In this document: positions 12,763 through 23,420 of the stretch, one piece after another | How the letters are laid out: every line of letters starts with the position of its first letter | Numbering within the stretch: position 1 is the first letter of the stretch | Source of the DNA: Dermatemys mawii | Taxonomy: Eukaryota; Chordata; Testudines; Dermatemydidae | DNA length: 64,000 nucleotides | Assembly (NCBI GenBank): GCA_007922305.1 | Contig: ML677348.1 | Coordinates: 18,460,699-18,524,698, forward strand | Direction of reading: 5' to 3' | Position numbers and translations under genes: made by a program | The notes under the pieces: model-generated | What the model saw: the letters and a program-made list of their open reading frames with translations, nothing else | Databases searched by the model: none | What the model was told of the DNA's origin: nothing

Positions 12763-14115
12763 AATACAGGTGACAAACTGAAGTGGGAGTCATGTATGTA
12801 GAATTTTTTGTAACTTCTGTTAGTCATTTAGCTTTACTGGGATAAATAATTTACAATAAGAAAAGAGAAATAAGACCTGCTCATAAAGGTAAATCAGAGT
12901 CCAAAACAAGAGACATCTCTTGTATTTAAGGCTGTGTTTATTATATATTTGCTCTATTGATCAACATTGCCCAGAAGTGATGTGCTTATCTCTGATACAG
13001 TGATCTTTTGAAATCTGAGGAAGGCCTTGCTAAAGTGACCAACATGACTTCACTGTGTTTAATAAACGAACACACAGAAGTTTAAATACAATCAATGTTC
13101 TGTCTCTATTTTATTTGATAAAAGCAACACATGCTGACATGAGAGAAGAGGGGAAGTTAAGGGGAAATCTGCAATGTTCATGATATAACAACAGTGATAG
13201 GATACATAAGCAAAATGCCGTAGCACGAAGCTTGAGCATCTCCAGTCATCTGGATGAGTTCAACTCCCTTTTAAATGACAGAAAAGGGAACTGACACTTT
13301 TTAAAATTGAAATAGTCTTCAAAAGCTGGCTTTTATTATTATAACATAAAAGGTTTCAGTACAATAATATTATTCCATTTCCTCTCAGTGGTGCATTCTG
13401 GGATTCCAAAATTTTGTTACACACCCCAAGAATTATTCATACAGAAGTTAAAAAATTAGAACATTATTTTCTAGTTAAATATCAGTAAACAGTGTAGAAG
13501 TACTTGGAAGAACAGAACCATCTGAGACAATATAAATTCTCTCTTCTGAGTCTGTTGAAATTAATTTGGCTTCCTTCCTATATATGTTTATGCGATACAG
13601 TCTGGAGTTTAGATATTCCCGTATAGTAACACCATATTAGTTGCTACTTGGTAATTTGCTATCTTGTGCTAATTTGAAGCCTTTCAACACCATCAATATT
13701 TCTGATAAAGCCAGGCTATTGCATTCAGCTATGCTGAGCTCCAGTCATAAGGTACACTGTAGGTTGACAGATATTTCCAAGTCTTCTCTCCTGTAGCAGA
13801 ACAAGCCAGCTTCCTTCAGGAGTCTGAACACTGACATGGTTCCAGGAACAAATAGACATGTCAGCTGAAGTCAGTTCTCTGAAGATCTTTTGATTCCATG
13901 TTCTGACGACTTGTTATAAGTATTATAAATATTTTGAATATGCTTTTTCCCAAATAGTGAATGATAAAACACTTTTTTTTACAAGGTTGAGCCGATTCTT
14001 TCCAGTTTATTGTCATATGTGAAAATGGCTAGTGTTGGTAAAATGGCTTCACAATGTTATTTCATCATTTATCTTTGTACCACCACAAATTTTAGAGAAG
14101 AATATTGTGCCATTA
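12763..14115. other. No gene recognised
   Basis: AT-rich sequence with no supported exon, RNA gene or repeat. Confidence 0.45.
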
Positions 14116-14123
14116 GTCTAAAC

Positions 14124-14624
14124 CAGGGGTGGGAAAACAATTTCTATTCCCCAATATGGAAAACTATTCCATATTGGAGAATAGAAATTGTATGGCAAGC
14201 CATGAATGATCACAAAATTGCGTTTAGAGTCCAGGAGGAGGTGTGGGCTCTGGTTGGGGGTGCGGGCTCTGGGGTGGGGCCGCGGATGAGGAATTTGGGG
14301 TGTAGGAGGGTGCTCTGGGCTGGGAATGAGGGGTGTGATGGGCAGGAGGAGGGATCAGAGCTGGGGCAGGGGTTTGGGGCATGGGAAGAAGCTTGGGGTG
14401 CAGGCTCTGAGTGGTTCTTATCTCAAGCCGCTCCCGGAAGCAGTGGCATGCTCCTTCTCCGGCTCCTACACGGAGGCACAGCCAGGTGGCTCGGCCCCCC
14501 AACCCAGCGCCCCGGCTGGAGCGGGGCAATTCCCAGACCCCACTTCCCAGTGGGAGCTCGCAGGCCAACTTAAAACGGCTTGCAGCCTGGATCCAGCTCG
14601 CGGGCCATAGTTTGCCCATCCCTG
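14124..14624. mobile_element. hAT-type MITE, 501 bp, with 8-bp TSD
   Basis: It starts CAGGGGTGGGAAAAC and ends GTTTGCCCATCCCTG, a near-perfect inverted pair. The direct repeat gtctaaac flanks it (14116-14123 and 14625-14632). The interior is G-rich, with repeated GGGGTGCGGGCTCTGGGG-like units. Next to the left end lies a 23-bp perfect palindrome (arms 14138-14160 and 14168-14190), which looks like a later local inversion. Open frames over this element are not genes. Confidence 0.9.
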
Positions 14625-14977
14625 GTCTAAACCTATTGGGCCTGATTCTTCACTGCCTTCCACAGTCATTTGCCAAGTGAGTGCAAAATGCTACCATTCA
14701 GATCTGGTAGTGTTCTACACATATTTTGCCCAGCTGTAAATAATTAGATATAGCCCATAACAGTGGAGAATCAGGCCTATTGTGCTGTAACAGTTCTGAG
14801 ACCCTGCAAAGGAGAAAGTTTCAGAGCCTGGGCTCCAGCCAAAGTATGATGGTTTACAATGCAATGTTTTGCTCCACAGTCCAAGCCCCACAAGCCCAAG
14901 TCAGTTGACCCAGCCTCTGAGACTTCATGTTGCAGGGTTTTTAGACATACCTTAAAGTCTGACCTAAACCCTAAGCA

Positions 14978-15092
14978 GTGGTGGCGTCAGCATTTTTGCT
15001 GCGCTAGGCGCGGGGGCGGCTCTATGATTTTTGCTGTCCCAAGTGCTGCAGTCAGGCGGCCTTTGGCTCCCATTGACACTGACTTTGACTTT
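14978..15092. repeat. GC-rich hAT-like fragment
   Basis: The block GGGGCGGCTCTATGATTTTT followed by GCTGTCCCAAG resembles the start of GC-rich hAT MITEs such as the one at 8046 (CAGGGCCATCTCTA..CCACCCCAAG). No second end or target duplication was found, so it is only a possible fragment. Confidence 0.35.
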
Positions 15093-15377
15093 GGGCTTGT
15101 CTTCATTACGCGCGGTAGCAATCGGTCTTTTGGTGATCAATTTATCGCGTCTCGTCAGGACGCGATAAATCGATCACCAGCGGCGCCCCCGTCGACTCTG
15201 TAACTCCAGCTTGCCAAAAGGCACAAGCTGGAGTCGACGGGGGAGCGCGCTGCTGACCACCGCCGCTGTGAGGACGGCAGGTAAGTCGGCTGCAGATACG
15301 TCAACTTCAGCTACGTTATTCACGTAGCTGAAGTTGCGTATCTGCAGTTGATCCCCCCGCCTAGTGAAGACCAGCCC
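15093..15377. mobile_element. Hairpin-rich MITE (Chompy/Harbinger-like)
   Basis: The ends are GGGCTTGTCTTCATTACG and CTAGTGAAGACCAGCCC, inverted copies of each other, flanked by ttt on both sides (15090-15092, 15378-15380), a 3-bp duplication as in PIF/Harbinger elements. Inside are three strong hairpins: one with TTTATCGCGTC..GACGCGATAAAT, one with CTCCAGCTTGCC..GGCACAAGCTGGAG, and one with TTCAGCTACGT..ACGTAGCTGAA. A diverged relative lies at 26607-26875. The family name is from memory of reptilian MITEs and is tentative. Confidence 0.75.
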
Positions 15378-16156
15378 TTTGGCTCCCATTGACTTTGATG
15401 AGCTTTGGAGCTGGCCGATGGTAAACATTCAAACACCATGTTAAATCCCTCATTCATGTTGCTTCTGCTTCCAAGCATCTCTGAACAGGGTCATTTATCA
15501 GAAGCTGGAGTGAACCCAAACAGCTCTGTATGGTAGCATTGCGGAAAGTGCTAATATTCAACTGGGTGTCCAGATCTGGAATAAAATCCTATTTTTATAC
15601 TTAATATAGAAGACAAGGTTTCCACACCGTTCATGTTGTCTCAGTAGCTGACAACAGGCAGGAAACTCATAACTGAGGCAGATGCACCATTTTCTATCAC
15701 TGCGTGGGGGAAAAAAAAGCAAAAAATGCTGAACAGCATAAAGGAGGGTCAATGAACTGATTGCCAATTTCTTCAAGCCTTTACTGTCAATTTCCTGCCT
15801 TTTGTGGATTTAGGTTACAACTTTAATGGTGTTTAAACAGAATGATTTTATATTTATTTCTTCCAGATTGCATTTTTTTTTAAGGATGGTTTGTGAAACG
15901 GTATAAACTGTATATTTAGTTGGGGGTTAGAATGGAGGTTTCTGGAGCTGTTCCACTCTCTTATGTAACTATTTATTTTGGCTGTTTTAAAATGAATAGT
16001 ATTGTTCTGAGTAAGGCTGCTGAGTAATACACACACGATCATTTTTCCTCCCTAGACATTTACTGACTGATCAGAATGGATCTTCTGCAGCTGTACCTGT
16101 CTATTGATTAAATACAGATTTGTATACACTACTTTAAACCAGGTAACGTTCTCGGT
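15378..16156. other. No gene recognised
   Basis: No exon, RNA gene or repeat is supported in this flank up to the inverted repeat around the assembly gap. Confidence 0.4.
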
Positions 16157-16770
16157 ATTTTTACTATCTATTTCAAACTGTTCTGACAATATATCTCGGT
16201 GTTAAACAGTACTGAGGCTGGATGCTGTTCTGGTCTAGGTGTTCTTAGTACCTAGACCAGAACNNNNNNNNNNNNNNNNNNNNNNNNNNNNNNNNNNNNN
16301 NNNNNNNNNNNNNNNNNNNNNNNNNNNNNNNNNNNNNNNNNNNNNNNNNNNNNNNNNNNNNNNNNNNNNNNNNNNNNNNNNNNNNNNNNNNNNNNNNNNN
16401 NNNNNNNNNNNNNNNNNNNNNNNNNNNNNNNNNNNNNNNNNNNNNNNNNNNNNNNNNNNNNNNNNNNNNNNNNNNNNNNNNNNNNNNNNNNNNNNNNNNN
16501 NNNNNNNNNNNNNNNNNNNNNNNNNNNNNNNNNNNNNNNNNNNNNNNNNNNNNNNNNNNNNNNNNNNNNNNNNNNNNNNNNNNNNNNNNNNNNNNNNNNN
16601 NNNNNNNNNNNNNNNNNNNNNNNNNNNNNNNNNNNNNNNNNNNNNNNNNNNNNNNNNNNNNNNGTTCTGGTCTAGGTACTAAGAACACCTAGACCAGAAC
16701 AGCATCCAGCCTCAGTACTGTTTAACACCGAGATATATTGTCAGAACAGTTTGAAATAGATAGTAAAAAT
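16157..16770. repeat. 107-bp perfect inverted repeat around a 400-N assembly gap
   Basis: Positions 16157-16263 are the exact reverse complement of 16664-16770, separated by 400 Ns (16264-16663). Each inner edge also contains its own hairpin, with 14-base arms GTTCTGGTCTAGGT and ACCTAGACCAGAAC around a 9-base loop (16227-16263 on the left). Either a long palindrome could not be assembled through, or the assembler placed the same flank twice in opposite orientations. Open frames across the Ns are meaningless. Confidence 0.9.
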
Positions 16771-17910
16771 CCTTATAAAGGTACTCTGCCATTTCTCAGA
16801 CTAATGGCTTCTCCATTAAAACTTCTTTCCAAAACACCAAAAGTAATTACACCATAACAACTTGCCACATTATACTGTAACAACTTGCCAAAAATATAAC
16901 TTGATAAGAAGGCCAGTACAATTCTACATGTTTTTCCCTTTAAATAAATTAAAAATTCAGACAAGTTTGGCAAGAAATTTGTTTTCAACAGAAATTGGGC
17001 TGTGGCCACCAATACTGAGTTTATATATGAAGTGAATTTTTTACAACCAAAATAATAAACCCCTAAAAATAGTGAACTGCAGTGCATTTCTAACAGTGGG
17101 TCACCCCGCTCCCTTCCCATATTAGGAAAATCATTTTTGACGTGAGGGAGGGGAGGGAGAGGAAAGCTCCTCAAGGTTCCCCTCATGGCATTTTCCCACA
17201 ACCAGTCCATCAGATTGGGGTTGTGGTGCAGCTTCCTTCTTCCCCATGGAACAAACAGGACGTTCTCTCCCCGAATCTGCAGATTCTCAAAGATCAGCTG
17301 GAGGCCTGTGCCTCTACATGGGTTCTGGGGCCCTCAGCCTCCTTTTCTGTCTCCACGGGACCCATTCTGCTAGGGTCTGCCTTTTTCATAGCTGCCCCTG
17401 CAACCTCATAAAGGAGGCGGGGAAGGATTTGCCAGTGTGGAGAGAGCTTCTCAGAAAAGTTAATGCAGCTTGAGGTTGTATTTTCTTTTCAGCATCTTTA
17501 TAGATATTTGTCAGGGGAAAGTGGGTTACCATGTGCATCCCTGGGCACTTTCTGCTCTACATGCTAAGGGTCAGTCTCCCAAACTCCCTTCACCAGAGCT
17601 GAAGGAGAATGAACACAAACCCCCTACCTGCACAGCTATGGACAGATCTACACATCAAGGATCCCCTCCTCATGAATCCAGTGGATACAATCTCACCTGA
17701 TATTATAATACACCTTTATGAGGCACCCACTAAGGTGGTGTGTGGGAACCTTTTACAACATTTAGCGCACAGTGGTGTAACACGTTCCCCTCAGGAGAAA
17801 CAAAGAAGGAGCAAAGAACTTGCCAGCCCAGATGGCTCAGATGGTGGAAATGCACTGCTGTAATTCACATATGCACAAATTTACATGAAAAGGTTCAGCA
17901 TGGAGAAAGC
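16771..17910 (-). other. FAM124A 3' flank, probable 3' UTR
   Basis: This is the sequence immediately downstream of the FAM124A stop codon on the minus strand. Part of it must be 3' UTR, but I see no unambiguous polyadenylation signal to set the end. Open frames near 17142-17473 show no recognisable domain. Confidence 0.4.
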
Positions 17911-18744
17911 TCAGATGTAGAATTCCTCCTCGTTGGTTGGAGAGCCTGGATGAATGCTGCCAGATGTTTTCCTATCAGTCAGAGAACAAGGGGCTGCTCT
18001 TGGTGACTGTCTGAGTTGACAGTGAGATGCTAAGGGGGATGCTAAAGATGACAAGAAAGAGCTGGAAGACCACTCGGAGAGAGATGGAAGTGAACCACTA
18101 GGGAGGTCAAGGGTATTGCACATGGTTGACAGTGGCCTTCCTCTGGAGATAGCCTGTTTAGATCTACTGACACTTTGTCTTTGTGAGGGAAGAGAAGCTT
18201 CCAAATCACTGCAAAATCCATTAAAGGTAGAGTAAGCGGAGACCACAGACACATCCGAGAAGGACAGCTTCATCCCTGTGTCGACATCAGTCTCCTGTGA
18301 ACCCTCCAAGTCCTCAATGTTAAGCTTGGGACTGCATCTCCATGTTTTTAACCGGTTCACAGGTGACCCAATATTTAAAATCTGGAACGGGTCACTAAAG
18401 TGAAAGGAGTCAGAGGCTGGAGAGAAGCTTGTTGTGGGCAAGCAGAACAGAGACTTGCTTCGCTGAAATGACCATGAAATGCTGGAGGCACTACTGGATC
18501 TTCGAGGGATGTCTTCTCGGTCACCATTTCTCAAGTCCTGCTGGGAGACGCCAAGGAACTGACCAAGGCCATTTGCCCGATGCAGCTTGATTTGACCAGC
18601 TGAGTTCAGATGCTCACTAGTTTGATCAGGGGCAGGTCTGTGACTGTGAGGAATGTAGCTTGGTGAAGGAGTGAAACGGGAATCCCTTGAAGATGGGAAA
18701 TGAAGCTTGTTCTGTTTAGCAGACGTCCTATGCCAAATACGTGC
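17911..18744 (-). CDS. FAM124A: FAM124A, terminal coding exon
   Basis: This exon encodes 277 residues and a TGA stop (17911-17913). It starts after a polypyrimidine-rich acceptor (CCCACCCCCAGCAG on the minus strand) and its first codons read ARIWHRTSAKQNK, continuing in phase from the exon at 31994-32733. The frame is open throughout. It includes SWSFQRSKSLFCLPT about a third of the way along, then a Ser-rich tail with SLSEWSSSSFLSS, and ends NEEEFYI. The joined exons give about 523 residues plus a missing N-terminus, close to the roughly 550 residues I recall for mammalian FAM124A. The tail is low-complexity and probably disordered. FAM124 proteins have no established biochemical function. 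Any longer open frame starting at a TTG or CTG inside the exon is just this exon. FAM124B is less likely because its C-terminus differs. Confidence 0.85.
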   Translation of the reverse strand, partial: ARIWHRTSAKQNKLHFPSSRDSRFTPSPSYIPHSHRPAPDQTSEHLNSAGQIKLHRANGLGQFLGVSQQDLRNGDREDIPRRSSSASSISWSFQRSKSLFCLPTTSFSPASDSFHFSDPFQILNIGSPVNRLKTWRCSPKLNIEDLEGSQETDVDTGMKLSFSDVSVVSAYSTFNGFCSDLEASLPSQRQSVSRSKQAISRGRPLSTMCNTLDLPSGSLPSLSEWSSSSFLSSLASPLASHCQLRQSPRAAPCSLTDRKTSGSIHPGSPTNEEEFYI

Positions 18745-18750
18745 CTGCTG
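18745..18750 (-). promoter_or_regulatory. FAM124A: NAGNAG splice acceptor of the FAM124A terminal exon
   Basis: On the minus strand the intron ends ...CCCCCAGCAG before GCACGTATT. Both AGs are usable acceptors three bases apart. The downstream AG gives ...LLQ|ARIWH; the upstream one would add a single Gln without changing frame. Confidence 0.6.
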
Positions 18751-19588
18751 GGGGTGGGGGGTGGGAAGAAAAGAGGAAAGACCACATTAAACACAAACCT
18801 GGCAATTTTACAACTGTAAGTCTCCACTATTGAACTGTTACTGCATGTAACTATAAAGCAGACTGTCAGTCAGTACACTCTCAGTAAATATTTCACTTTA
18901 ATAATAAAGAGAAAGCACTGTGACAAAATCCAAATATTTATACAAGGGTCCTTGGAGAAAAACAAAATGAATAGGTCTGGAGCCTTAAAACTGTCCTGTC
19001 TCATAGGGTGAATTCCATGAAACAACAGTGAGATCCTGAGAAAGACACTCATCTCTTGGAAAACAGGTGAAATTTTAAGACTCTAGGACTGTAGCAAAAA
19101 TTTCAGATGTGCTCTGAGAATTCTCTCTATACAATATACATATAAATCTATATGTAATATTTTTAAGAACTACAGTATTCTATATGAGATTTCAAAACAC
19201 TGAGCTCAAAGACCCTTTTGAAAGGCATCTAATTTTATTCCAATTTAAAACAACCTGAATCTACTTGTTTTTATGTCTCATCTGAAATTCAGTAAAAGCC
19301 TGAACTGAATGATTTTTCACATACTATGCAAGTGTGTTAACAAAACTATAGGAAATGGACATAAAAAAGCCTCTGAAGCTTGTGTGTTTAAGCTCAGAGG
19401 AAAATTGGATGGGTGAGAAGAGCTAGTTACTCCAGCTCACCAGGTTTTTCTTTTTATCACAAAATCCCAGAGTTTTTCTCATTCTGAATTTTAATATATT
19501 GATTGGGTTTTACTTAAAAGGTTAAATAAATCAAAGAGAAACTGTTTATTGGTATTCTACAAGTTCAACCAGCATCGACTTTTTAATT

Positions 19589-19849
19589 AATATAGATTAT
19601 TATACAACTTCATTCATACTCTACTTCCAGATTTCTTCTTTTAGTAAAGGAAGTTGAAGATGAACAGTGTAAATGCCAACCACTGTTACTGTTCTTTCTC
19701 CATTCATTTATATCTATAAATATTCTATAAATGAATGGAGAAAGAACAGTAACAGTGGTTGACATTTACACTATTCATCTTCAACTTCCTTTATTAAAAG
19801 AAGAAATCTGGAAGTAGAGTATGAATGAAGTTGTATAATAATCTATATT
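19589..19849. repeat. Near-perfect 124-bp hairpin
   Basis: Arms 19589-19712 and 19726-19849 are reverse complements with only three mismatches, all transitions, around a 13-base loop (TCTATAAATATTC). I see no transposon ends or target duplication. It lies inside the FAM124A intron and would fold into a long duplex in the pre-mRNA. Confidence 0.9.
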
Positions 19850-20027
19850 TCTTCACTAAAGGTGGTGACACATTTGCTACGTTCTTCCTTTTGATTTTGA
19901 CCGCTGCTGTAAACCCAGAAATCTCATTCTTCCTCTTTTTCTCTGAAACTCACCACCCCTTCTACTTCTCTTTCCATCCAAATCATTCCCTACCTTATAT
20001 TTTCTAGTAAAGAAAAGGGCAGGCTAC

Positions 20028-21510
20028 TTACCTGTAACTGGAGGTTCTTTCAGTGCATGATCCCTATCTATATTCCACTGAGGGGATTCAAAATCTGTGC
20101 TTCCTGCCTACCTTTTGTCACTCTTATGGACCTTGGAATGACTCATTCCTCCATGGCTGGAATTTGTTGACATGGCAACGTCCTTCTTAGACTTGGAGGA
20201 AGACTTACAGCCATGCAACAAAATAGCAGATGAAATTTACTGTTGATAAATACAAAATAATGCACACTGGAATACATAATCCTAACTATACATATACAAT
20301 GATGGGGTCTAAATTAGCTGTTGCCACTCAAGAAAGAGATCTTGGCGTCACTGTGGATAGTTCTCTGAAATCATCCACTCAATGTGCAGTGGCAGTCAAA
20401 AAAGCAAACAAAATGTTGGGAATCATCAAGAAAGGGATAGATAATAAGACAGAAAATATCGTATTACCTCTATATAAATCCATGATACACCCAGATCTTG
20501 AATATTGAGAGCAGATATGGTCACTCCATCTCAAAAAAGATATATTGAAATTGGAAAAGATTCAGAAAAGGGCAACAAAAATGATTAAGGGTATAGAATG
20601 GCTTCTGAATGAGGAGAGATTAATAAGACTGGGACTTTTCAGCTTGGAAAAGAGGTGACTGGAGCGGGATATGATATAAAATCATGAGTGGTATACACAA
20701 AGTAAATAAGGAAGTGTTATTTATTCCTTCTCATAATACAAGAATAAGGGGCCACCAAATGAAATTAGTAGGTAGTGGGTTTAAAACAAACACAAGAAAA
20801 GTATTTTTTCATGCAACACACTGTCAACCTCTGGAACTCATTGCCAGAGGGTGTTGTGAAGGCCAGTATTATAACAGGACTCAAAATGGAGCTAGATAGA
20901 TTCTTGGAAGATAGGTCCATCAATGGCTATTAGCCAGGACAGGCAGGAATGGTGTCCTTAGCCTCTGTTTTGACAGAAGCTGGGATTGGGTGACAGGGCA
21001 TGGATCACTTGACGATAACCTGTCTGTTCATTTCCTTTGGGGCACCTGCCATTGGTCACTGTCAGAGGACCGGATACTGGGCTTGAGGGACCTTTGGTCT
21101 GACTCAGTATGGCCGTTCTTATGCTCATGCTCATGCGCATGCTTCCATGATTCATGGCTAGGTCCCTGCATTGGGTCCGTAGCACTGGTACTGGCGGAGC
21201 CAGATGGAGGTTCCATGGTAGAGGGAGGGCTCTTAGGTTGGTCAGGCTGATGGACAGGGGGATTCCCTGGCCATGATCTGATTTTGGCCCCATTTCAGCC
21301 TCCATGAGGTGATTTTTTGAGGCAAAGAGCTCAGCTCTCCCATGTTCGGACAGGGAAGGAGAAGCAGCAGCACCTGGAAGTGATGTGGGATTTCCTCAAA
21401 CAGTACAAACAGCACTGGTACTCATTACTGATGGAAAACAAGCGAGGTCAGGAAGCACATATTTTGAATCCCCTCAGTGGAATACAATAGGGATCATCAA
21501 CTCGAAGAAG
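20028..21510. mobile_element. Inverted-repeat element interrupted by a CR1
   Basis: The left arm runs from TACTTACCTGTAACTGGAGG, and its core (TGATCCCTAT..ATTCCACTGAGGGGATTC..TGCTTCCTG, 20058-20108) is repeated in reverse complement at 21447-21496. A CR1 (20219-21136) sits in the middle. The motif order TTAC, GTAAC, GGTTCTT, GATCCCTAT resembles the inverted-repeat element at 60186-60545. No transposase or integrase could be recognised. The family is unknown to me. Confidence 0.6.
20219..21136 (+). pseudogene. CR1 LINE, 3' part (RT C-terminus and 3' UTR)
   Basis: Plus-strand CR1 beginning in the C-terminal part of ORF2, just after the catalytic motifs. The frame at 20230-20508 starts MKFTVDKYKIMHTG, followed by LGVTVDSSLKSSTQCAVAVK. 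Frames with stops follow through [13 protein letters not shown] and the NTRIRGHQMKLVGSGF block. The 3' UTR shows GGGCTTGAGGGACCTTTGGT and ends with ATGGCCGTTCTTATG and short TCATG-type repeats. It is 5'-truncated as usual for CR1 and lies inside the inverted-repeat element. Confidence 0.9.
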
Positions 21511-23269
21511 AATTTCATTGCCATCAACAGCCCTTTCTCCCCAGCCCTCCAACCTCAATTCTAATGACAGAAGGGCACCAATGTCACCACTGTCACCTAC
21601 AGCCTTACTCTTATATCATTACCCTGAAACACTCCAATTCTTAATGTCAGTCAAAACCAGTATCTTCGACTCTTTGAAAAACATTTGCATCACCCTTCTT
21701 CTCTTTTAACATAGATCTTGGAAATAGGGCAATTGTCTGAGCATGGGGCCCTTCTCCTCTGCCCCACTCCCTCGCATCCTCCCTACTCCTAGTAAACCTT
21801 TTTTTGAGTGGTTAATGACTTCCTAGATTCTTCTCATATTGGTAATTTCAATATGGCTTTAACAGTTTGTATTTAAATCACTTCTTTGGAAAGCTTTACT
21901 GGAGTTTCTCACATGTTGCAAAATACCAAATTTTGTCCCCCAGATTCACTTACAAGCAATTCCCACAGATTGCAGCAGGAGCTTCACACACATCCAAAGT
22001 TAGAATTAGGCCCAAAGAAGCCAATACCTTATTTACTGTCCTCTACCTCGTGACTTAACACAGGATTGTTCAAATACAGTACCAAACAGAGAGCATATTA
22101 GAAATGAGAAAGTATCTCACCTCTCAAGCTTCCAAATCCATTACTTGACGGTTTGCTGACTTATTCAGCAAATGGCATCATTATTTATATTTTAAATGAT
22201 GTTATTACTAGATACATTTTAAGGATTTTAAGATGGGAACAAATGGAATTTAGCGCAGAAAGCAACCTACTATTACTTTAATGCCTAGACAACCTTCAAG
22301 CATTGTTGTTGCTCATTTCTCACTAGTGCACACCCCCATGATCTTAGTTGCAAAGATGTGCTGTTTAAATCTTTCATTATCAATTACATTGATTTTAGAG
22401 GTAACAAGGTACTTTCACATCTGCAAAAAAATTGTTTGCTCATTTGTAACTGTCTATGCCAAGGGTACATTATGGGACATAAACCCTGTTGAGTTCATTT
22501 ATGCATTGTAGATGAATACACTAACACATGAAGCTATGGTAATTCATAATACTTCTTTTCATAATATAATAAGCTATTCTTCTTAATGCTATACAGAAAT
22601 AACTGAATCTTTGAATAAAATTAACTATGGTACTGTACCAGTTTCATTAATAGATAAGGGATCAAGATTTCAAGAGTCAAACAGAGTGGCTCAAATTGAA
22701 TGGTGGTCAATGAATTTTTACTAAAGGTGAATTTGGAGCCACGTTTGCAAGCTATATTATTTTTACTTATGCAGAAGGCAAGATAAGTTATTTTAGAAAT
22801 TACGCAGAGACTGTTAATAGACGTGTATTGATGAAAAAAGCACCAATTTGTATTTGAACACATTTCTACAGAATGCAGTATTTCATTTTCTAGGACACAA
22901 ACAAATTATCCCATCACTTTGAGTGTTTGTGCAGGAAATTATTTTGTTATATCATTGTCCAGTATATGAATACAGTTTACACGCACTAATAGTTCTGATT
23001 TTCTCTGCAGAATTGTTCTACTGTGAGATAAACTGCATGGCAAACAGATAGATTAAGTAATTAAAAAAATAAATAATTGATAAATATTTAGACAAAACAT
23101 GCACTAAACTAAAGCTAGACTCAGTGGGACTCCCTGAAGGTGTTAGAGTCCTTATCTGTGGATTCTGGACTGGGGCCTTTGAAAAATTAGATCACAAATA
23201 CGGTTATCAAGTCAAATGACCTGGACTAGAAAATCTAAAAAATGCTTTGGGGGTCAGATCTAACAGTGA

Positions 23270-23420
23270 CAAAGAGGATGGTCTTATGGATAATGCAAAG
23301 GACTGGAAATCCAAAGGAGATATGGATTCTGCTCTTGCACTGTGATGTCTTTGGCAAGTTACTATATCCCTGAACCAGTTTCTTTATGTAAAAATATTTG
23401 TGATGAGATGGATGACCTAT
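23270..23420 (+). repeat. MIR-like CORE-SINE
   Basis: The order GTCTTATGGATAATGCAAAG, GACTGGAAATCCAAAGGAGA, TGGGTTCTGC-like block, TTTGGCAAGTTACT matches a MIR tRNA-like head and core in plus orientation. A tRNA-head-like piece in the opposite orientation follows near 23740-23815. Confidence 0.6.

Noticed and set aside
14010..14680. Open frames of 187 and 131 codons
   Set aside because: They span the MITE 14124-14624; no protein motif and no splice structure.
16239..16688. Open frames on both strands made mostly of unknown residues
   Set aside because: Translation of the 400-N gap.
1..17910. SERPINE3, the neighbour I recall downstream of FAM124A in mammals
   Set aside because: No serpin motif or splice-framed exon was found on the minus strand here; it may lie beyond the window.
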